The notes beneath the pieces are model-generated. The model was not told the origin of the DNA. It did no database searches and was given only the letters and a program-made list of their open reading frames with translations. The translations under genes and the position numbers were made by a program. Of a stretch of DNA of 53,426 nt, positions 42,432 through 51,942 are shown piece by piece; the stretch's first letter is position 1, and each line of letters starts with the position of its first letter. Source of the stretch: an uncultured Eubacteriales bacterium (GTDB taxonomy: Bacteria > Bacillota > Clostridia > Oscillospirales > Oscillospiraceae); the NCBI GenBank assembly GCA_900553805.1, contig USEU01000004.1, forward strand, positions 1 through 53,426, given 5' to 3'.

Positions 42432-43835
42432 ATGACGTTGAAGGAACAGATCCATGCCTGGATGACCGGGCGGGAGGATGAATTTACCCAGGCACTGGCC
42501 AGGCTCATTGCCGTGGACTCCACCATGGGGGAGCCCGCCCCCGGCTGTCCCTTTGGCGAGGGCACCGTCCGGGCGGTGAAGACTGCCCTGGAGCTGGCCC
42601 GGGGCTGGGGCTTTGCCACCGGCGAGGACGAGGGCTATGTGGGCACCATCGACCTGAACGACCGGGCGGACCTGCTGCACATTCTGGCCCATCTGGACAT
42701 TGTGGGCATCGGCGAGGGCTGGGACACCGATCCCTTTGCCCTGGTGCGCGACGGCGATATGGTCTATGGCCGGGGCGTACAGGACGACAAGGGCCCGGCG
42801 CTGGCCGCCCTGTTTGCCATGCGGTGCGTCAAGGAGCTGGGGCTGCCGGTGCGGCACAACGTCCGGCTGATCCTGGGCACCGATGAGGAGACCGGCTCCC
42901 GGGACATCGCCCACTACTACGCCTCCCACCCCTACGCGCCCTACGCCATCACCCCCGACGCGGATTTCCCGGTGATCAATGTGGAAAAGGCCCGCTATGC
43001 CCCCACCTTCCGGGCCGTCTGGCAGCCCCAGCCCCAGGCCGCAGGCCATGTGACCGCCATTGACGGCGGCATCCGGGTGAATGTGGCTCCCGGCAACTGC
43101 GCGGCCGCCATCACCGGCCTGACCGTTCAGGATGTGACGCCCGCGATGCAGGACGTACAGGCGCGCACCGGCGTGAGCTTCTCCGCCCAGGCGGAGGGCG
43201 GCGGCGTGGCCATCCGGGCCTCCGGCGTTCAGACCCATGCCGCCCATCCCGACGGGGGCAAGAACGCCATCACCGCCATGCTGGAGCTGCTGTGCGCCCT
43301 GCCCCTGGCCCAGGACGAGGCAGCGGCGGCCATCCGCGCCCTGCACCGCTTCTTCCCCTACGGGGACAACGAGGGCAAGGCCCTGGGCATCGCCATGGAG
43401 GACGAGATCTCCGGCAGACTGAGCCTGGTGCTGTCCATGCTGAACCTGAACGAGGGCGGCTTCACCGCCTGCTTCGACTGCCGCGCCAGCCTGTGCGCCA
43501 CCCAGGCGACCACCCAGGGCCACGTGGAGCAGCTGTTTGCCGCCCAGGGCTGGGAATGCGACGGAAAATTTGTCGAAGGCCACGCGGTGGACGGGGATTC
43601 CGAATTTGTCCGCACCCTGCTGCGCAGCTATGAGGCCTACACCGGCAAGCAGGGCTACTGCCTCTCCATCGGCGGCGGCACCTATGTCCACGAGATCCCC
43701 GGCGGCGTGGCATTCGGCCCGGCGGAGCCGGGATTTGAAAACAACTGCCACGGCGCCAACGAGCGCGCCTCCCTCAAGGGGCTGCTCCAATGCGCCGCGA
43801 TCTACGCGGACGTGATCGCAAACCTGTGCAAATAA
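42432..43835 (+). CDS. M20-family dipeptidase (PepV/Sapep type)
   Basis: 467 residues with the di-zinc M20 motifs in order: LHILAHLDIVGIGEGWDTDPF, YGRGVQDDKGPALAALFAM, LGTDEETGSRD, and a C-terminal SIGGGTYVHEI. The lid domain is large, as in PepV. It should hydrolyse dipeptides with a free N-terminus in the cytoplasm. AAAAGGAG precedes the ATG; own promoter and terminator, so monocistronic. Confidence 0.94.
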   Translation: MTLKEQIHAWMTGREDEFTQALARLIAVDSTMGEPAPGCPFGEGTVRAVKTALELARGWGFATGEDEGYVGTIDLNDRADLLHILAHLDIVGIGEGWDTDPFALVRDGDMVYGRGVQDDKGPALAALFAMRCVKELGLPVRHNVRLILGTDEETGSRDIAHYYASHPYAPYAITPDADFPVINVEKARYAPTFRAVWQPQPQAAGHVTAIDGGIRVNVAPGNCAAAITGLTVQDVTPAMQDVQARTGVSFSAQAEGGGVAIRASGVQTHAAHPDGGKNAITAMLELLCALPLAQDEAAAAIRALHRFFPYGDNEGKALGIAMEDEISGRLSLVLSMLNLNEGGFTACFDCRASLCATQATTQGHVEQLFAAQGWECDGKFVEGHAVDGDSEFVRTLLRSYEAYTGKQGYCLSIGGGTYVHEIPGGVAFGPAEPGFENNCHGANERASLKGLLQCAAIYADVIANLCK

Positions 43836-43851
43836 CCCGTGCCTACGGCAA

Positions 43852-43880
43852 GGCTCCCAGGCGGATACCGCCTGGGAGCC
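43852..43880. terminator. Strong hairpin between the PepV-like and DUF1003 genes
   Basis: Perfect 13-bp stem GGCTCCCAGGCGG / CCGCCTGGGAGCC with a 3-base loop between convergent genes; the T run is poor, so it may act from both sides as a weak terminator or RNA stabiliser. Confidence 0.65.
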
Positions 43881-43910
43881 TGTCATATATTGGATCATTT
43901 TCCCTTCGGT

Positions 43911-44420
43911 TTATTCGGGGGCTTCCCCATTCTCTTCCTTTTGCAGCCGCTTTTCCAGGGCAGCCTGCTTGGCGAGGATGGCGTTGACCTTGTCATAAAT
44001 GTCCTCGATCATGATCTCGGTTTTCAGATTGACCTTATAGTCGTTTTCCGCCCGGCGGCGATCCTTTTCCTCCTGGCGATTCTGACTCATCATGATCAGC
44101 GGAGCCTGAATGGCGGCCACGCAGGAAAGCACTAGGTTGAGCAGGATGAAGGGGTAGGGGTCAAACGCCCTGGCAGCCAGGAGCACATTGACAACCATCC
44201 ACAGGATCAGCACGCCGGTGAATGTGAAGATGAACGCCCAGCTTCCCGCAAACCTGGCGATCATGTCCGCCGCCCGCTGTCCAATGGTATACTGTTCCCT
44301 TTCCTTGGCGGGATTAACGGAGATCTTACTGTCTGCCAGCAGATTCAGCACCTCTTCATCGGTCATATCGTGCTGAATATCCGCCAGCACCTCCTTCAGG
44401 AGCTTACGGTTTTCTTTCAC
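43911..44420 (-). CDS. DUF1003-family membrane protein
   Basis: 169 residues from a GTG at 44420 with AAAGGAG about 9 nt upstream. Two membrane helices (about 55-75 and 85-110) surround FDPYPFILLNLVLSCVAAIQAPLIMMSQNRQ, the diagnostic DUF1003 block, followed by a coiled-coil-like charged tail. Function of the family is unknown; some members are linked to calcium or envelope stress. The start overlaps the transporter stop (GTGA), so the two are co-translated. Confidence 0.9.
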   Translation of the reverse strand: MKENRKLLKEVLADIQHDMTDEEVLNLLADSKISVNPAKEREQYTIGQRAADMIARFAGSWAFIFTFTGVLILWMVVNVLLAARAFDPYPFILLNLVLSCVAAIQAPLIMMSQNRQEEKDRRRAENDYKVNLKTEIMIEDIYDKVNAILAKQAALEKRLQKEENGEAPE

Positions 44421-45898
44421 TTTGCAGATTCTCCTTTCTTGCCGCCGAACACGATCCAGCCGATCACCGCCAGGAACGCGGCGGCTACGATCATCCAGGG
44501 GATAAGGTAGCCGTTCCCCTTGGGCTGGAACATGTCCCAGTAGCCCTTGACATAGATAATGACCACGATGGCGGGCAGCATGAAGCGCATATAGCCTCTG
44601 GCCCAGCGGGGGAAGCGCATGCCCTTGCCCGCGTCTGCCTCGGCCAGGAAATTCTCCCAGCCCCAGCCGTAGCGGTTGACGCAGAAGGCCAGGTACACCA
44701 GCGAGCCCAGGGGCAGCAGATTGTTGGAGACGATGAAGTCCTCCAGGTCCATGATGCCGGAACCCGCCCCCAGGGGCTGAATGCCGCTGAGCACGTTAAA
44801 GCCCAGCACGCAGGGGGCCGACAGCACGATCATGGCCACGGTGTTGATCACCACGGCCTTTCCGCGGCTCCAGTGCCACAGGTCTATGGTGCACGAGAGG
44901 ATGTTCTCAAACACGGCAATGATGGTGGAGATGGCGGCAAAGGACATAAACAGGAAGAACAGCGTGCCCCAGATCCGCCCGCCGGACATCTGATTGAAGA
45001 TATTGGGCAGGGTGATGAAGATCAGCGAGGGGCCGGAGCCAGGCTCGATGCCGAAGCTGAAGCAGGCGGGGATGATGATCATGCCGGCCATCAGCGCCAC
45101 GAAGGTATCCAGAATGGTCACGCTCACCGCGTCGCCGGTGAGGGAGGCGCTCTTATCCTTGTAGCTGCCGCAGATGGACATGGCCCCGATGCCCAGGCTC
45201 AGGGTAAAGAAGGACTGGCTCATGGCGGCAAAGATCACATTGCCCATGCCCTGCTCCGCCATGGCGGCGAAGTCCGGCACCAGATAGAACTTGACGCCCG
45301 CGCCCGCGCCGGGCAGCAGCAGCGAGTGCACCGCCAGCACCACGATCAGCCCCAGCAGGCCGACCATCATCCACTTGCTGATCCGCTCCACGCCGTTCAC
45401 CACGCCCAGGGCGCAGATGCCGAAGGAGAGCACGGTGGCCAGCACGGCCCAGAACATCATCTGGGTGGGGTTATTCGTCAGCGCGCCGAACTGGGCGGCC
45501 ACCTCCTCGGTGGTCATGGCGGCGGCGGTGAAGTCGCCGGTGAGGCACTTCCAGAAATAGCACATCATCCAGCCCGCCACGGTGGTGTAGAACATCATCA
45601 GCAGGTAATTGCCGCCCATGCCCAGGACGCCGTAGCAGTGGAATTTGCTTCCCTTCGGCTCCAGCACCTGGAAGGAGGCGACGCAGCTCTTGCGGCTGCT
45701 GCGGCCCACGGCGTACTCACACACCAGAATGGGGATGCCCAGGACGGCCAGGAACAGCAGATAGATCAGAATAAAGGCCGCCCCGCCGAACTTTCCGCAG
45801 ATGTAGGGGAATTTCCACACGTTCCCGATCCCCACCGCGCATCCGGCGGAAACCAGGATGAACCCCAGCCGCGAACTGAAGGTCTCTCGATTTTCCAT
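44417..45898 (-). CDS. Sodium-dependent transporter, SNF/NSS family
   Basis: 493 residues from the ATG at 45898, which has GAGGAGAGG upstream; a TTG 15 bases earlier is in frame but is inside that ribosome site. The N-terminus (FSSRLGFILVSAGCAVGIGNVWKFPYICGKFGGAAFILIYL) is the NSS helix-1 sodium/substrate site, and about 12 helices are seen. Bacterial NSS proteins import amino acids with Na+. The DUF1003 gene follows by overlap. Confidence 0.95.
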   Translation of the reverse strand: MENRETFSSRLGFILVSAGCAVGIGNVWKFPYICGKFGGAAFILIYLLFLAVLGIPILVCEYAVGRSSRKSCVASFQVLEPKGSKFHCYGVLGMGGNYLLMMFYTTVAGWMMCYFWKCLTGDFTAAAMTTEEVAAQFGALTNNPTQMMFWAVLATVLSFGICALGVVNGVERISKWMMVGLLGLIVVLAVHSLLLPGAGAGVKFYLVPDFAAMAEQGMGNVIFAAMSQSFFTLSLGIGAMSICGSYKDKSASLTGDAVSVTILDTFVALMAGMIIIPACFSFGIEPGSGPSLIFITLPNIFNQMSGGRIWGTLFFLFMSFAAISTIIAVFENILSCTIDLWHWSRGKAVVINTVAMIVLSAPCVLGFNVLSGIQPLGAGSGIMDLEDFIVSNNLLPLGSLVYLAFCVNRYGWGWENFLAEADAGKGMRFPRWARGYMRFMLPAIVVIIYVKGYWDMFQPKGNGYLIPWMIVAAAFLAVIGWIVFGGKKGESAK

Positions 45899-45933
45899 TG
45901 TGCCTCTCCTCAATTGATTATATTATTTTATTA

Positions 45934-45962
45934 AGTATATCGTATTCTTTGATAAATAGCAA
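45934..45962 (-). promoter_or_regulatory. Promoter for the NSS transporter operon
   Basis: Minus-strand TTGCTA (45962-45957), 17 nt, TATACT (45939-45934). A nearer TATAAT (45922-45917) is too close to the ribosome site to serve. Confidence 0.5.
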
Positions 45963-45992
45963 GCCTCAAATGGGCCAAAGGCGTTTTTTCAC

Positions 45993-46021
45993 TTGTGACG
46001 GCCCGCAAAATATGGTATAAT
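45993..46021 (+). promoter_or_regulatory. Promoter for the Xaa-Pro peptidase operon
   Basis: TTGTGA (45993-45998), 17 nt, TATAAT (46016-46021); start codon 37 nt downstream. It is back to back with the transporter promoter. Confidence 0.65.
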
Positions 46022-46057
46022 GGGGCAGAAATGAATCAATCACAAGGAGTGAACGAT

Positions 46058-47101
46058 ATGGATTCCATTACAAGACTTGTTGACCGGCTGAATGACCGGC
46101 ATTTTGACGCGGCGCTGATCAGCGACCCCAACGCCATCCGGTATTTCACCGGCGTCCGCTTCTCCCCCGGCGAGCGGCTGCTGGCGCTGGTGGTGACCAA
46201 GGACGCGGCCGCCACGCTGCTGGTCAACCGTCTGTTCCTATATGACGGGACGCTGCCTGCGGTCTGGTATTCCGACGCCCAGGACGGCGCTGCCATGCTG
46301 GCCCAGCTGCTGGAGGGGCACGTTGCCGTGGACAAGAGCTTCCCCGCCCGGTTCCTGCTGCGGCTTCAGGAAATAAAGCCGCAGCTGAAGCTGACCCTGG
46401 GCACGGTGATCGACGAGGTAAAGGCCGTAAAGACGCCCCAGGAGCAGCAGAAGATGATCCGCGCCTCCCTGGTCAACGACGCCGTCATGGCGGAGGTGGC
46501 CGGGATGATCGCCGTGGGCAAGAGTGAAAAGCAGCTGCAAAGCGAGATCGACGCCCTGTTTGCCAAGGTCTCCCAGGGCAATTCCTTTGATACCATCGTC
46601 GCCTACGGCGACCACGCCGCCGACCCCCACGGCGTCCCCGGCGACCGGGTGCTGAAGCGGGGCGAGAACGTGGTGGTGGACATGGGCTGCATCGTGGACG
46701 GCTATTGCAGCGACATGACCCGCACCTTCTTTGTGGGCGAGAACACGGAGAAGGAAATTTACGACACGGTGCTCCGGGCCAATCTGGCCGGTATCGCCGC
46801 CGTCCGGCCGGGCATCCCCTTCAAGGAGATCGACCTGGCCGCCCGCAAGGTCATTGAGGACGCGGGCTACGGCCCCTACTTCATCCACCGCCTGGGCCAC
46901 GGCATCGGCATGGAGGTCCATGAGCCCTTCGACGTCTCGGCCACCGACGAGGTGATCGTGGAGGAGGGCATGTGCTTCTCCATTGAGCCGGGCATCTACA
47001 TCCCCGGTCGGGTGGGCATCCGCATCGAGGACCTGGTCTGCGTCACCAAGGACGGCTGCCGGGTGCTGAACGCCTACCCCAAGGACGCGGAGGTCCTGTG
47101 A
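46058..47101 (+). CDS. M24-family Xaa-Pro peptidase
   Basis: 347 residues from the ATG at 46058 (AAGGAG 9 nt upstream); an upstream in-frame ATG at 46031 lacks a site. A creatinase-like N-domain (1-125) leads to a pita-bread catalytic domain with metal ligands in VDMGCIVDGYCSDMTRTF, HRLGHGIGMEVHE, FSIEPGIYIPG and GIRIEDLV. It should cleave X-Pro bonds (aminopeptidase P or prolidase). It overlaps the following GTG start by 4 bp. Confidence 0.94.
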   Translation: MDSITRLVDRLNDRHFDAALISDPNAIRYFTGVRFSPGERLLALVVTKDAAATLLVNRLFLYDGTLPAVWYSDAQDGAAMLAQLLEGHVAVDKSFPARFLLRLQEIKPQLKLTLGTVIDEVKAVKTPQEQQKMIRASLVNDAVMAEVAGMIAVGKSEKQLQSEIDALFAKVSQGNSFDTIVAYGDHAADPHGVPGDRVLKRGENVVVDMGCIVDGYCSDMTRTFFVGENTEKEIYDTVLRANLAGIAAVRPGIPFKEIDLAARKVIEDAGYGPYFIHRLGHGIGMEVHEPFDVSATDEVIVEEGMCFSIEPGIYIPGRVGIRIEDLVCVTKDGCRVLNAYPKDAEVL

Positions 47102-48006
47102 CCCCTGGCCGCAACGGGAGGACGGCCCGCTACCATCTCCCGGGGCTGTTTGAATTCTACGAATTTTACCGGGTCTTTCTGCCCCTGTTCCGGGAGCACC
47201 GGGAATATTTTTACGACTGGTGCGGCATCGGCTCCATCTACGGCGCACCGGCGGACTGCGTCTGGGGCGGCGGCCGGGTGGGCTTTGGGGACGACGACCC
47301 CCGGCAGGTGCTGGCGCTGATAGAGGAATACGGCATCTCCGCCCGGCTGACCTTCAGCAATTCCCTGCTGCGCCCCGAGCATCTGGCGGATGGGAAATGC
47401 AACCGGCTCTGCGCCCTACTGAGCAGGCGTCAGGGCAACGGCGTGATCGTGCATTCCGACCTGCTGCTGGAATATCTGAAGGAGCACTATCCGGGGCTTT
47501 ACTTTGTCTCCTCCACCACCAAGGTGCTCACCGATTTCCGGGCGCTGCGGGCGGAGCTGGACCGGGAGGATTTCCGCTATGTGGTGCCGGACTTCCGGCT
47601 GAACAGGGCCTTTGACCAGCTGGGCAGCCTCACCGCCGCCCAGAAAAGCAAGGCAGAATTCCTGTGCAACGAATGCTGCTGGTTCGGCTGCACCCAGCGG
47701 CGGGAATGCTACGAGGCCGTCAGCCGCAAGGCCCTGGGGGAGGACGGCCCCGACCACCGCTGCCGCGCCCCGGAGGGGAGCCAAGGCTACCGCTTCTCCC
47801 GCGCCATGGCAGGCCCCGGCTTCATCGGCACCGGCGATATTCAAAGCATCTATCTTCCCATGGGCTTTACCAACTTCAAGATCGAGGGCCGCAGCCTGGG
47901 CAGCGCTCTTCTGCTGGAATTTTTGCTTTACTACATGGTAAAGTCCGAATACCACATCCACGTCCGGGAAGCCATCTACCTGGACAGCACGCTAGACCTA
48001 TTTTAA
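47098..48006 (+). CDS. U32-peptidase-like protein with a cysteine cluster
   Basis: 302 residues from a GTG that overlaps the preceding stop (GTGA). No membrane segment. Cysteines 190, 193, 194, 198, 204 and 222 (CNECCWFGC and further on) and a late FTNFKIEGR recall the U32 family, whose members carry an Fe-S cluster and the FKIEGR motif (collagenase-like, UbiU/UbiV, RlhA). U32 members often act in RNA or quinone hydroxylation rather than proteolysis. The function here is open. Translational coupling to an Xaa-Pro peptidase is the only context clue. Confidence 0.72.
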   Translation: MTPGRNGRTARYHLPGLFEFYEFYRVFLPLFREHREYFYDWCGIGSIYGAPADCVWGGGRVGFGDDDPRQVLALIEEYGISARLTFSNSLLRPEHLADGKCNRLCALLSRRQGNGVIVHSDLLLEYLKEHYPGLYFVSSTTKVLTDFRALRAELDREDFRYVVPDFRLNRAFDQLGSLTAAQKSKAEFLCNECCWFGCTQRRECYEAVSRKALGEDGPDHRCRAPEGSQGYRFSRAMAGPGFIGTGDIQSIYLPMGFTNFKIEGRSLGSALLLEFLLYYMVKSEYHIHVREAIYLDSTLDLF

Positions 48007-48021
48007 GGCATCTTAAGGGAA

Positions 48022-48055
48022 AGGGCCGGGGCAAATTGCACCCGGCCCTGTTTTG
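48022..48055 (+). terminator. Intrinsic terminator after the U32-like gene
   Basis: Perfect stem AGGGCCGGG / CCCGGCCCT around gcaaattgca (itself a palindrome: gcaa/ttgc), followed by GTTTTGC. It lies between convergent operons. Confidence 0.75.
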
Positions 48056-49492
48056 CTATCGCGCCGCGATTTCCGCGACGATTTTCTCATAGGCTTCCTC
48101 GGTGAGGCGATACTTTTTGCGGATCAAAAGGTACGCGCCGGTCAGGGTCAGGATGGGGATCGCCACCATGCCCAGCCGTAAAAGCAGGGTCTGCCGGGGC
48201 TGCACCTGGGCGGCGAAGGCGTTGGCTTTTTCCAGGGCCTGGGCGCTGGTCAGGCTTCCCTTGCCCACCTCGATCTCCAGGCCGGAGATATTCTGACTGA
48301 CGGTATAGATACCGCTGACGATCAGCACCAGGGCGGAAATGCCCTGATTCACCGCACCGGCCAGCTTGACGGAGAAGGAGCGGATGGCGGAGATCACGCT
48401 GTCGTGCCGCTCGCCGAAGCGCAGCTCGTCATATTCGATGGTGTTGTTCAGCATGACGATCACCGCCAGATTATAGAGGCCCTGGAAGAAGAAAATCACA
48501 AAGCCGATGGCATTGAGCAAAACGATGCTCCTGGGCAGCACGTATCCAAAGGCCATGAGCATGGCGTAGCCCACCCAGATGGCCGCCATGCACAGCTTCA
48601 ACATGGTCATGCGGTGCATTTTGCTGGAGAGAAGGGCATACAGCGCCTGGGATACCAGGGTCCCCAGCCCGTACATCACGGTAAACAGGAAGATCAGCTC
48701 GCCGCTGCCGGCATAGCCGAATTCGAAATAAAAGAAGTTTACGCCGAAGATGATGAGCAGTCCGCTGCCCACATTGAACAGCACCGAGGCAATGCCGATG
48801 GGCACCAGCTGGTCATTGCGCATGAAGATGGTGAACATCTTGCGCAGGGTCACCTTCTCCCCGTCATCCCGGCGGGGGGCCTCCCGCGCGCCCAGCACCA
48901 CCAGGGCCTGAAAGGCGATAAACGCCAGCGCCACGATCAGGGCCGTCACCCGGTAGGCCTGGATGGCGTTGCCCGCAATGACCGTGGGCACCACCCCGGC
49001 CACGGTAAACTGGCCCACGCAGATGAATACGCTCATCAGGGTCACCAGGGTATCCCGCTCCTTGGGGTCGCTGCTCAGGCTGGGCAGCATGCCCCAGTAG
49101 GCAATATCATTCATGGTGTAGGTCATGCCCCAGAGCAGGTAGCCCAGGCAGAAGAAGGCGACGAAGCCCCAGCCCTGGGGCCGCAGGGTAAAGAGTGCGG
49201 CGATCACCAGCGCGTTCAGTATCGCGCCGGACAAAATCCACGGCTTATATTTGCCGCTTTTAAAATGGGTGTTTTCAATGATGATCCCCATCAGGGCGTC
49301 ATTCACCGCGTCCCAGACCAGGCAGGCCACCATGCAGGCGGAGATCACGCCGAACTGGGCGACGGTCAGCTTCATGGTGTACTGGACATAGGTGAGCAGA
49401 TACATGCTCACCAGCGCATAGGCCGCGTCCCGCCCGGTGGCGCCGATGCAGTAGCACCATTTGGTTCTTCCGTCCAGACCCTCTTTTTTCAT
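48056..49492 (-). CDS. GPH-family glycoside:cation symporter
   Basis: 478 residues from the ATG at 49492 (AAGGGGG upstream); the frame extends about 90 codons further but over the end of the GH3 gene. About 12 helices; motifs of the GPH/MelB family: ATGRDAAYALVSMYLLTYV, DAVNDALMGIIIENTHFKSGKYKPWI and MNDIAYWGMLPSLSSDPKERD. It imports a glycoside with Na+ or H+. It lies right after the GH3 gene on the same strand (5 nt), so it probably brings in that enzyme's substrate. Confidence 0.93.
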   Translation of the reverse strand: MKKEGLDGRTKWCYCIGATGRDAAYALVSMYLLTYVQYTMKLTVAQFGVISACMVACLVWDAVNDALMGIIIENTHFKSGKYKPWILSGAILNALVIAALFTLRPQGWGFVAFFCLGYLLWGMTYTMNDIAYWGMLPSLSSDPKERDTLVTLMSVFICVGQFTVAGVVPTVIAGNAIQAYRVTALIVALAFIAFQALVVLGAREAPRRDDGEKVTLRKMFTIFMRNDQLVPIGIASVLFNVGSGLLIIFGVNFFYFEFGYAGSGELIFLFTVMYGLGTLVSQALYALLSSKMHRMTMLKLCMAAIWVGYAMLMAFGYVLPRSIVLLNAIGFVIFFFQGLYNLAVIVMLNNTIEYDELRFGERHDSVISAIRSFSVKLAGAVNQGISALVLIVSGIYTVSQNISGLEIEVGKGSLTSAQALEKANAFAAQVQPRQTLLLRLGMVAIPILTLTGAYLLIRKKYRLTEEAYEKIVAEIAAR

Positions 49493-49497
49493 ACAGA

Positions 49498-51843
49498 TTA
49501 CCCCCTTATCAATTTCAGGAATGCTTTCGCGCGGTGGCCGTTGGCCTCCAGCACCATGGCCTCCGCCAGGCGGATGGGCAGCATCCCGCCGCTCTGGCAC
49601 ACCACGCAGTCGATGGTTCCGTGCTCCACGCCCTGGAGCATCATCACCACCTCCGGATCGTCGTGGGGAATGCCCTTGAACATGGAATAGACCAGCGGCC
49701 GCGCCGCCCGGTGAAGCAGCCGCGCCAATATGGACGCCTCCGCCAGCTGGCGAAGGGAGCAATACAGGCTGTAATCTCCCCGCTTCCGCTCACTGAAATG
49801 GCTCAGGGGCGCGCCGTAGAGCGCGGCAAACTGCTGCCGGGACACGCCGTGGATATCCTTTTGGAAATATTCCGAAAGCCGCTGCCGGTCGTCCCGGTTA
49901 TACGCCTCACCCGCAACCTTTATACTTTGGGCCAGGCGGATATCCCGGCTGGAGCTGCCCACCAGCACCCGGTACCGGCCGCCGGGGATCAGGAACCGGC
50001 CCCCATCGTAGATGGAGAAGCTCCGCTCGTCCAACTCCAGGGTGACGCGCGCCGTCTGGCCGGGGGCCAGCGTCACCTTTTGGAAGCCGCGCAGCTCCTT
50101 TTCCGCCCGCAGATAGGCGGCGGGGGGATTTTCCACGTACAGCTCCACGATCTCCGCCCCGGCCACCGGGCCGGTATTGGTCACATCCAGGGAAGCGACC
50201 AGTGTTCCGCCGGTATATTCCCCGCAGCTTAGCTCCAGATTCGAGTAGGAGAAGGTGGTGTAGCTCAGCCCGAAGCCAAAGGGGAAGCGAACCGGGACGC
50301 CGAAGCGGTCGTAATACCGATAGCCCACATAGATGCTCTCCCGGTATTCGATGTCATCGCTACCCGTGGCGAAGAAGCCGTGGCAGGGGGTGTCCTCCAC
50401 CGCGTAGGGCCAGCTCTCCGCCAGCTTGCCGCTGGGGTTCACCCGGCCCGTGACCAGCGCCGCGCAGGCCTCGTCGGCTGCCTCGCCGCCCAGGTACATC
50501 TGCAAAATCCCCCGCACCCGGCCTTCAAACGCCATGTCATAGGGCGCGCCGCTGACGGATACAAAGACCACGTTGGGGTTTACGTCACAAATACGGTTCA
50601 GCAGGCGCAGCTGGTTTTCGGGCATGGAAAGGCTCCTGCGGTCGTAGCCCTCCCCCTCGTACTGATCCGTCAGGCCGCCGAAGAACAGCACCGTCTTTTC
50701 GCCGGAGGCCAGGGCCAGGGCCTGCTCCTCCAGCGCCGGGTTTTCCTCATCCCGGAGGGAGTACCCCGGTGCGTAGGCAGCGTTCACCCCCAGGCCGCGC
50801 AGGGCCGCCAGGGCGTTGGGCGTCCGGGCCGTGTTGATGTGGCTGCTGCCGCCGCCCTGGAAGCGCATCTGCTCCGCCAGAGCGCCGATCACCGCCACCT
50901 GCGCATCCGGCGCAAGGGGCAGAATGCCGTCGTTTTTCAGCAGCACCGCGCTTTCGCAGGCCAGCTGCCGGGCGATCTCGTGGGAATCGGCGGTGTCCTT
51001 CTTCTCCCGCCCCTGGGGGGCGTAGGCCCTGACCAGCCGCTCCACCCGTCCGGCGGCCCGGGCGATCTCCTGCTCGGATACCTCCCCCGCCGCCTTGAGC
51101 TTTCGGGTGTGGATGCCGCAGCTGTCCGGCATTTCCAGATCCATCCCCGCCTGGATGGATTTTGCCAGATCGGCGCAGGCCCCCCAGTCGGAGATCACCG
51201 CGCCGTCGAAGCCCCATTCCTCCCGGAGGATCCGGGTCAGCAGCGCCGGATTTTCGCAGGCATAGCAGCCGTTCAGGCGATTGTAGGACGCCATGACCGT
51301 GGCGGGCCGGGCGGTTTTCACCACATATTCAAAGGCGCTGAGATAAATCTCCCGCAGGGCGCGCCGGTCGATCTGGCTGTTGGCGGTCTGCCGGTTGGTC
51401 TCCTGATTGTTCCCCGCGAAGTGCTTCAGCGACGCCGCCACCCCCTCGCGCTGCACGGCGCGCACATAGGCCGCGCCCAGATGGCCGGAAAGGTAGGGAT
51501 CCTCGCTGAAATATTCAAAATTTCTGCCGCACAGCGGCGAGCGCTTGATGTTGATGCCGGGGCCGAGAAGCACAGCCACATCCTCGTTCCAGGCCTCCCG
51601 CGCCACAGCCTGCCCCAGCCGCGCCGCCGCGCGCTCGTCCCAGGCGCAGGCCAGAGCGCTGGCCGTGGGATAGCAGGTGGAAACCTGGCTGACATTGTTC
51701 TGCCGCTCCTGCTCCTGCTGCTTGCGCAGGCCGTGGGGGCCGTCGGACAGATGGATGGACGGCAGGTCCCCCACCGGGCGGGTATGCCACATCCCTTGGC
51801 CGGTCAGAAGCGCCATGTTCTCTTCCAGTGTTCTTTTTCCCAT
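49498..51843 (-). CDS. Glycoside hydrolase family 3 beta-glucosidase-type enzyme
   Basis: 781 residues from the ATG at 51843 (AAAGGAGGG upstream). Without signal peptide, so intracellular. GH3 N-domain (about 1-270) with SLKHFAGNNQE and nucleophile Asp219 in AVISDWG; GH3 C-domain (about 290-520); Fn3-like domain (about 560-640) with FPFGFGLSYTTF before it; then about 130 extra helical residues seen in several Clostridial GH3 proteins. Likely cleaves imported beta-glucosides (or beta-xylosides). First gene of an operon with a GPH symporter, divergent from an AraC regulator. Confidence 0.94.
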   Translation of the reverse strand: MGKRTLEENMALLTGQGMWHTRPVGDLPSIHLSDGPHGLRKQQEQERQNNVSQVSTCYPTASALACAWDERAAARLGQAVAREAWNEDVAVLLGPGINIKRSPLCGRNFEYFSEDPYLSGHLGAAYVRAVQREGVAASLKHFAGNNQETNRQTANSQIDRRALREIYLSAFEYVVKTARPATVMASYNRLNGCYACENPALLTRILREEWGFDGAVISDWGACADLAKSIQAGMDLEMPDSCGIHTRKLKAAGEVSEQEIARAAGRVERLVRAYAPQGREKKDTADSHEIARQLACESAVLLKNDGILPLAPDAQVAVIGALAEQMRFQGGGSSHINTARTPNALAALRGLGVNAAYAPGYSLRDEENPALEEQALALASGEKTVLFFGGLTDQYEGEGYDRRSLSMPENQLRLLNRICDVNPNVVFVSVSGAPYDMAFEGRVRGILQMYLGGEAADEACAALVTGRVNPSGKLAESWPYAVEDTPCHGFFATGSDDIEYRESIYVGYRYYDRFGVPVRFPFGFGLSYTTFSYSNLELSCGEYTGGTLVASLDVTNTGPVAGAEIVELYVENPPAAYLRAEKELRGFQKVTLAPGQTARVTLELDERSFSIYDGGRFLIPGGRYRVLVGSSSRDIRLAQSIKVAGEAYNRDDRQRLSEYFQKDIHGVSRQQFAALYGAPLSHFSERKRGDYSLYCSLRQLAEASILARLLHRAARPLVYSMFKGIPHDDPEVVMMLQGVEHGTIDCVVCQSGGMLPIRLAEAMVLEANGHRAKAFLKLIRG

Positions 51844-51942
51844 AGGGTTCCCTCCTTTGATTTTATTGTAGCATTGACATGAAATCGGATATATCAGAAT
51901 TCTGTTGTAAATATCGGTTTTCTGCTGTATGATGGGAGTGAG
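51844..51942. promoter_or_regulatory. Divergent GH3 / AraC control region
   Basis: This 99-bp region has a palindrome CAGAATTCTG (51896-51905) and two similar TCGG-containing stretches (AAATCGGATATAT and AAATATCGGTTTTC), which could be sites for the AraC protein. A possible AraC-gene promoter is TTGTAA (51905-51910), 17 nt, TATGAT (51928-51933). The GH3 -10 may be TACAAT on the minus strand. Confidence 0.4.

Noticed and set aside
46022..46057. Upstream in-frame ATG at 46031 as start of the Xaa-Pro peptidase
   Set aside because: No ribosome site before it and it lies about 10 nt from the -10 element; ATG 46058 has AAGGAG and fits the family.
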